Below, one piece after another: positions 6,256-7,959 of a stretch of DNA of 7,959 nt. The stretch is taken from contig JAIFMR010000155.1 of NCBI GenBank assembly GCA_020048255.1, positions 1 to 7,959 of the forward strand, read 5' to 3'. A program made the translations under genes and the position numbers. The notes beneath the pieces are model-generated. The model was not told where the DNA came from and did no database searches. It saw only the letters and a list, made by a program, of their open reading frames with translations. Each line of letters starts with the position of its first letter. Positions within the stretch are counted from its first letter, which is position 1. Source of the DNA: Rhodoferax sp. GTDB lineage: Bacteria; Pseudomonadota; Gammaproteobacteria; Burkholderiales; Burkholderiaceae_C.

Positions 6256-6932
6256 GCGGGCAATTTCAGCAGGTAACCCAGTCCGCGCAGCGTGGTCAGG
6301 GTGGCCCCGGTGTCGTGCAGCTTCTTGCGCAGCCGGTAAGCCACCACTTCAATGGCCTCAAATTGCACGTCCTGCTGGCCCGGAAACACCAGCTCAAACA
6401 AGCGCTCTTTGGCCACTGCCTGCCCGGGCTTGGCCAGCAATGCCTTCAAAAAAGTCAGCTCACGCGGCGCCAGGTCCAGAATCTGGCCTGCGTGGTAGAT
6501 CGCGCCGCTCTCTTTATCGTAGCTAATGGCGCTTGCCCTCCCTGGGCTAGAGGCTGATTCTGTATAAGACTCTGCATGGCGACGGTACAAGGCGCGCAAG
6601 CGGGCTTCAAGCTCGTCCAGGTCAAAAGGCTTGGGCAAATAGTCGTCGGCACCCGCGTTGAGCCCCTGCACGCGGTCACCCACCGTGCCACGCGCCGTGA
6701 TGATCAGCACCGGCGTGGTCAGTCCCTCGTTGCGCGCTTGCTGCAAAATTTGCAGGCCATCGCGCCCGGGCAGGCTCAGGTCCAGCATCACCACATCGGG
6801 TTTGAGTGCACGCCAGCGCCCCAGCGCCGCACGGCCATCGCTGCAGACTTCCATAGCCCAGCCCAGGCGCGTCAGGCTGCGCTGCAGCGTGGTGTACAGG
6901 GCTTCGTCGTCTTCAACCAGCAGCAGCTTCAC
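6252..6932 (-). CDS. OmpR-family response regulator, TctD/QseB type
   Basis: This 226-residue protein has an N-terminal receiver domain (1-115) with acidic pocket Asp8/Asp9, phosphoacceptor Asp51 (VVMLDLSLPGRDG), Thr79 and Lys101 (DDYLPKPFD). After a Ser/Ala-rich linker comes a winged-helix DNA-binding domain (about 140-226) with LDLAPRELTFLKALLAKPGQ (152-171), EAIEVVAYRLRKKL (192-205) and the closing wing LTTLRGLGYLL. It starts with GTG at 6932, giving the standard MKLLLVEDD opening; AGGA at 6944-6947 is 11 bases upstream, slightly far. The downstream kinase overlaps it by 4 bases and is its evident partner. A methyltransferase gene ends 50 bases upstream, in a gap with candidate control elements. 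Its regulon is not shown by the sequence; the adjacent peroxidase and hslR are plausible members. Confidence 0.93.
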   Translation of the reverse strand: MKLLLVEDDEALYTTLQRSLTRLGWAMEVCSDGRAALGRWRALKPDVVMLDLSLPGRDGLQILQQARNEGLTTPVLIITARGTVGDRVQGLNAGADDYLPKPFDLDELEARLRALYRRHAESYTESASSPGRASAISYDKESGAIYHAGQILDLAPRELTFLKALLAKPGQAVAKERLFELVFPGQQDVQFEAIEVVAYRLRKKLHDTGATLTTLRGLGYLLKLPA

Positions 6933-6938
6933 AGCAGG

Positions 6939-6954
6939 TTTTTTCCTATTTTTT
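6939..6954 (-). promoter_or_regulatory. Two phased A6 tracts upstream of the response regulator
   Basis: On the minus strand the sequence is AAAAAA-TAGG-AAAAAA, with tracts at 6949-6954 and 6939-6944, starting exactly 10 bp apart, about one helical turn. In-phase A-tracts are a known cause of DNA bending. They lie 7 bases before the GTG start in otherwise GC-rich DNA. They could be part of a promoter or operator, or, in the mRNA, an unstructured A-rich leader around the AGGA ribosome-binding sequence. Only the pattern is seen; the role is inferred. Confidence 0.45.
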
Positions 6955-6957
6955 CGG

Positions 6958-6977
6958 TGCAGTGCTCAGCCACTGCA
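6958..6977. repeat. 7-bp inverted repeat between methyltransferase and response regulator
   Basis: TGCAGTG (6958-6964) and CACTGCA (6971-6977) are perfect inverted copies separated by six bases. The element lies inside the 50-base gap, 25 bases before the response regulator start and a few bases after the methyltransferase stop. It is not followed by a T-run in either direction, so it is not a standard intrinsic terminator. It could be a dimer-binding operator or an RNA hairpin in the leader. Confidence 0.5.
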
Positions 6978-6982
6978 GGTGT

Positions 6983-7959
6983 TCAAATGGCCGGGTCGGG
7001 CAGGGCGGCCAAACGCCAGAGCGAGGTCACTTCCTTGGCGCGAGCCTGGTGCAGGGCGTCATCAGCATCAGTGGCTTTGGCGTGCACCGGCTTGGTGTCA
7101 ATGCGGCTCACCACGCGCAGGCTGTTGTCTTCAAATGCTTTGAGCAATTCTTCACGGCTGCGCAGGCCCAGGTGTTCTGCCAGGTTGGACAAAATCAGCC
7201 AGCCCTCGCCCTTGGGCGCCAAGTGGGCGCGCAAACCGGCCAAAAAGCCCAGCAACATGCGGCCACCTTCGTCATAGACCGCGCGCTCCAATGGCGAGCC
7301 GGGTCGCGCCGGCAGCCAGGGTGGGTTGCACACAATCAGCGAAGCCAAGCCCTCGGGGAACAGGTCGGTGTCGACAATCTCCACTTGCTTTTGCAGACCC
7401 AGTTGGGTGATGTTGTCACGGGCACATGCCAGGGCGCGCGCGTCCTGGTCGGTGCCCAGCACGCGCTGTACACCTCGGCGCGCCAGCACGGCGGCCAGCA
7501 CGCCGGTGCCGGTGCCAATGTCAAAAGCCACAATGCTGTCTTGTCCCTTGGGTGGCTTGGGCAAGTGCGCCGTGGCCACCAGCGCAATGTATTCGCCACG
7601 CACCGGCGAGAACACGCCGTAATGCGGATGAATCCGGTTGTTGGGCGCTTCACCCAGTGCCGGTATTTCAACGCCTACGCGGCGCCACTCATGCGCGCTG
7701 TGTACGCCCAGCAGCTCGCGCAGCGACACCACCGACGTGCCTGTTTGCGCGTCCGGGGCACCCCAGGCCTCGGCACAAGACAGCCTGAAGTCTGGTGCGC
7801 GGCGCAGGGCGACGTGGTAGCTGGCATCGACTTCAATCAACAAGTTGGCCAGCAGCCGAGCGCGTTGTGATTGGGCCAGCCGGTGGTGGTTGAAAGCCTG
7901 CGCCATCGGGGTGACTTGCCCGGCCTTTTTGCGTTTGCGTTTGGGCACCAGGTCGACCC
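6983..7959 (-). CDS. Class I SAM-dependent methyltransferase (5' end outside the window)
   Basis: The frame is open to the right edge of the window. About 325 codons are visible, ending at TGA 6983-6985. Counting from the GTG at 7948, the SAM-binding motif I is FDIGTGTGVLAAVLA (142-156), the acidic post-I residue is in GTDQDA (165-170), and motif IV is CNPPW (207-211). An HPHYGVFSPVRGEYIAL stretch (107-123) precedes motif I. NPPY/NPPW motifs occur in enzymes that methylate planar nitrogen, such as PrmC-type glutamine or N6-adenine/guanine methyltransferases, so a protein- or rRNA-modifying role is plausible but the substrate is unknown. GTG 7948 is unlikely to be the true start because in-frame codons (V-D-L) continue upstream and no ribosome binding site is present. 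It reads in the same direction as the two-component genes and may share their transcript. Confidence 0.85.
   Translation of the reverse strand, partial: VDLVPKRKRKKAGQVTPMAQAFNHHRLAQSQRARLLANLLIEVDASYHVALRRAPDFRLSCAEAWGAPDAQTGTSVVSLRELLGVHSAHEWRRVGVEIPALGEAPNNRIHPHYGVFSPVRGEYIALVATAHLPKPPKGQDSIVAFDIGTGTGVLAAVLARRGVQRVLGTDQDARALACARDNITQLGLQKQVEIVDTDLFPEGLASLIVCNPPWLPARPGSPLERAVYDEGGRMLLGFLAGLRAHLAPKGEGWLILSNLAEHLGLRSREELLKAFEDNSLRVVSRIDTKPVHAKATDADDALHQARAKEVTSLWRLAALPDPAI

Noticed and set aside
6958..6977. Inverted repeat as a Rho-independent terminator of the methyltransferase gene
   Set aside because: In the leftward direction it is followed by A-runs, not T-runs; in the rightward direction there is no T-run after it.
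7946..7948. GTG 7948 as the true start of the methyltransferase
   Set aside because: The frame stays open to the window edge and there is no ribosome binding site in front of it, so the gene most likely continues outside.

Overview
The window reads as chromosomal DNA of a GC-rich betaproteobacterium. The overall style (about 60% GC, dense same-strand gene blocks, an hslR/peroxidase neighbourhood, a TctDE/QseBC-type two-component pair) fits Comamonadaceae such as Rhodoferax or Polaromonas relatives. That placement is an impression from protein style, not a computed result. No tRNA, rRNA, CRISPR array, insertion sequence or phage gene is visible.

Left half, plus strand (1-3655): the 3' end of an unidentified gene overlaps by one base the first gene of a four-gene cluster. 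The order is carboxyltransferase alpha (72-1616), small OadG-type membrane anchor (1623-1961), free-standing biotin carrier (2025-2423) and membrane beta subunit (2450-3655). This is the order alpha-delta-gamma-beta (mmdADCB) known for methylmalonyl-CoA decarboxylase of Propionigenium. No biotin carboxylase gene is in the window. Together the genes describe a biotin-dependent, ion-translocating decarboxylase: alpha moves the carboxyl group of an acyl-CoA (most likely methylmalonyl-CoA) to biotin on the carrier, beta decarboxylates carboxybiotin and exports Na+, and the small subunit holds the complex at the membrane. The beta subunit departs from the usual family sequence at several conserved positions, so substrate and coupling ion are inferred.

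Middle (3656-3735): a short convergent intergenic region with a G-free AAAC/AAAT tetranucleotide repeat and no convincing intrinsic terminator.

Right half, minus strand (7959 down to 3736): five genes run leftward with little or no space between them. They are a class I SAM-dependent methyltransferase (cut by the window edge), an OmpR-family response regulator, its histidine kinase (4-base overlap), a probably periplasmic glutathione-peroxidase-family thiol peroxidase, and hslR (Hsp15, 7-base gap). The 50 bases before the response regulator hold a 7-bp inverted repeat and two A6 tracts spaced 10 bp apart, the best regulatory candidate in the window. The arrangement suggests that the two-component system, peroxidase and heat-shock RNA-binding protein may be expressed together.

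Most of the window is recognisable as known families. The parts that deserve a second look are the divergent decarboxylase beta subunit, the control region before the response regulator, and the possible stress link of the two-component system.
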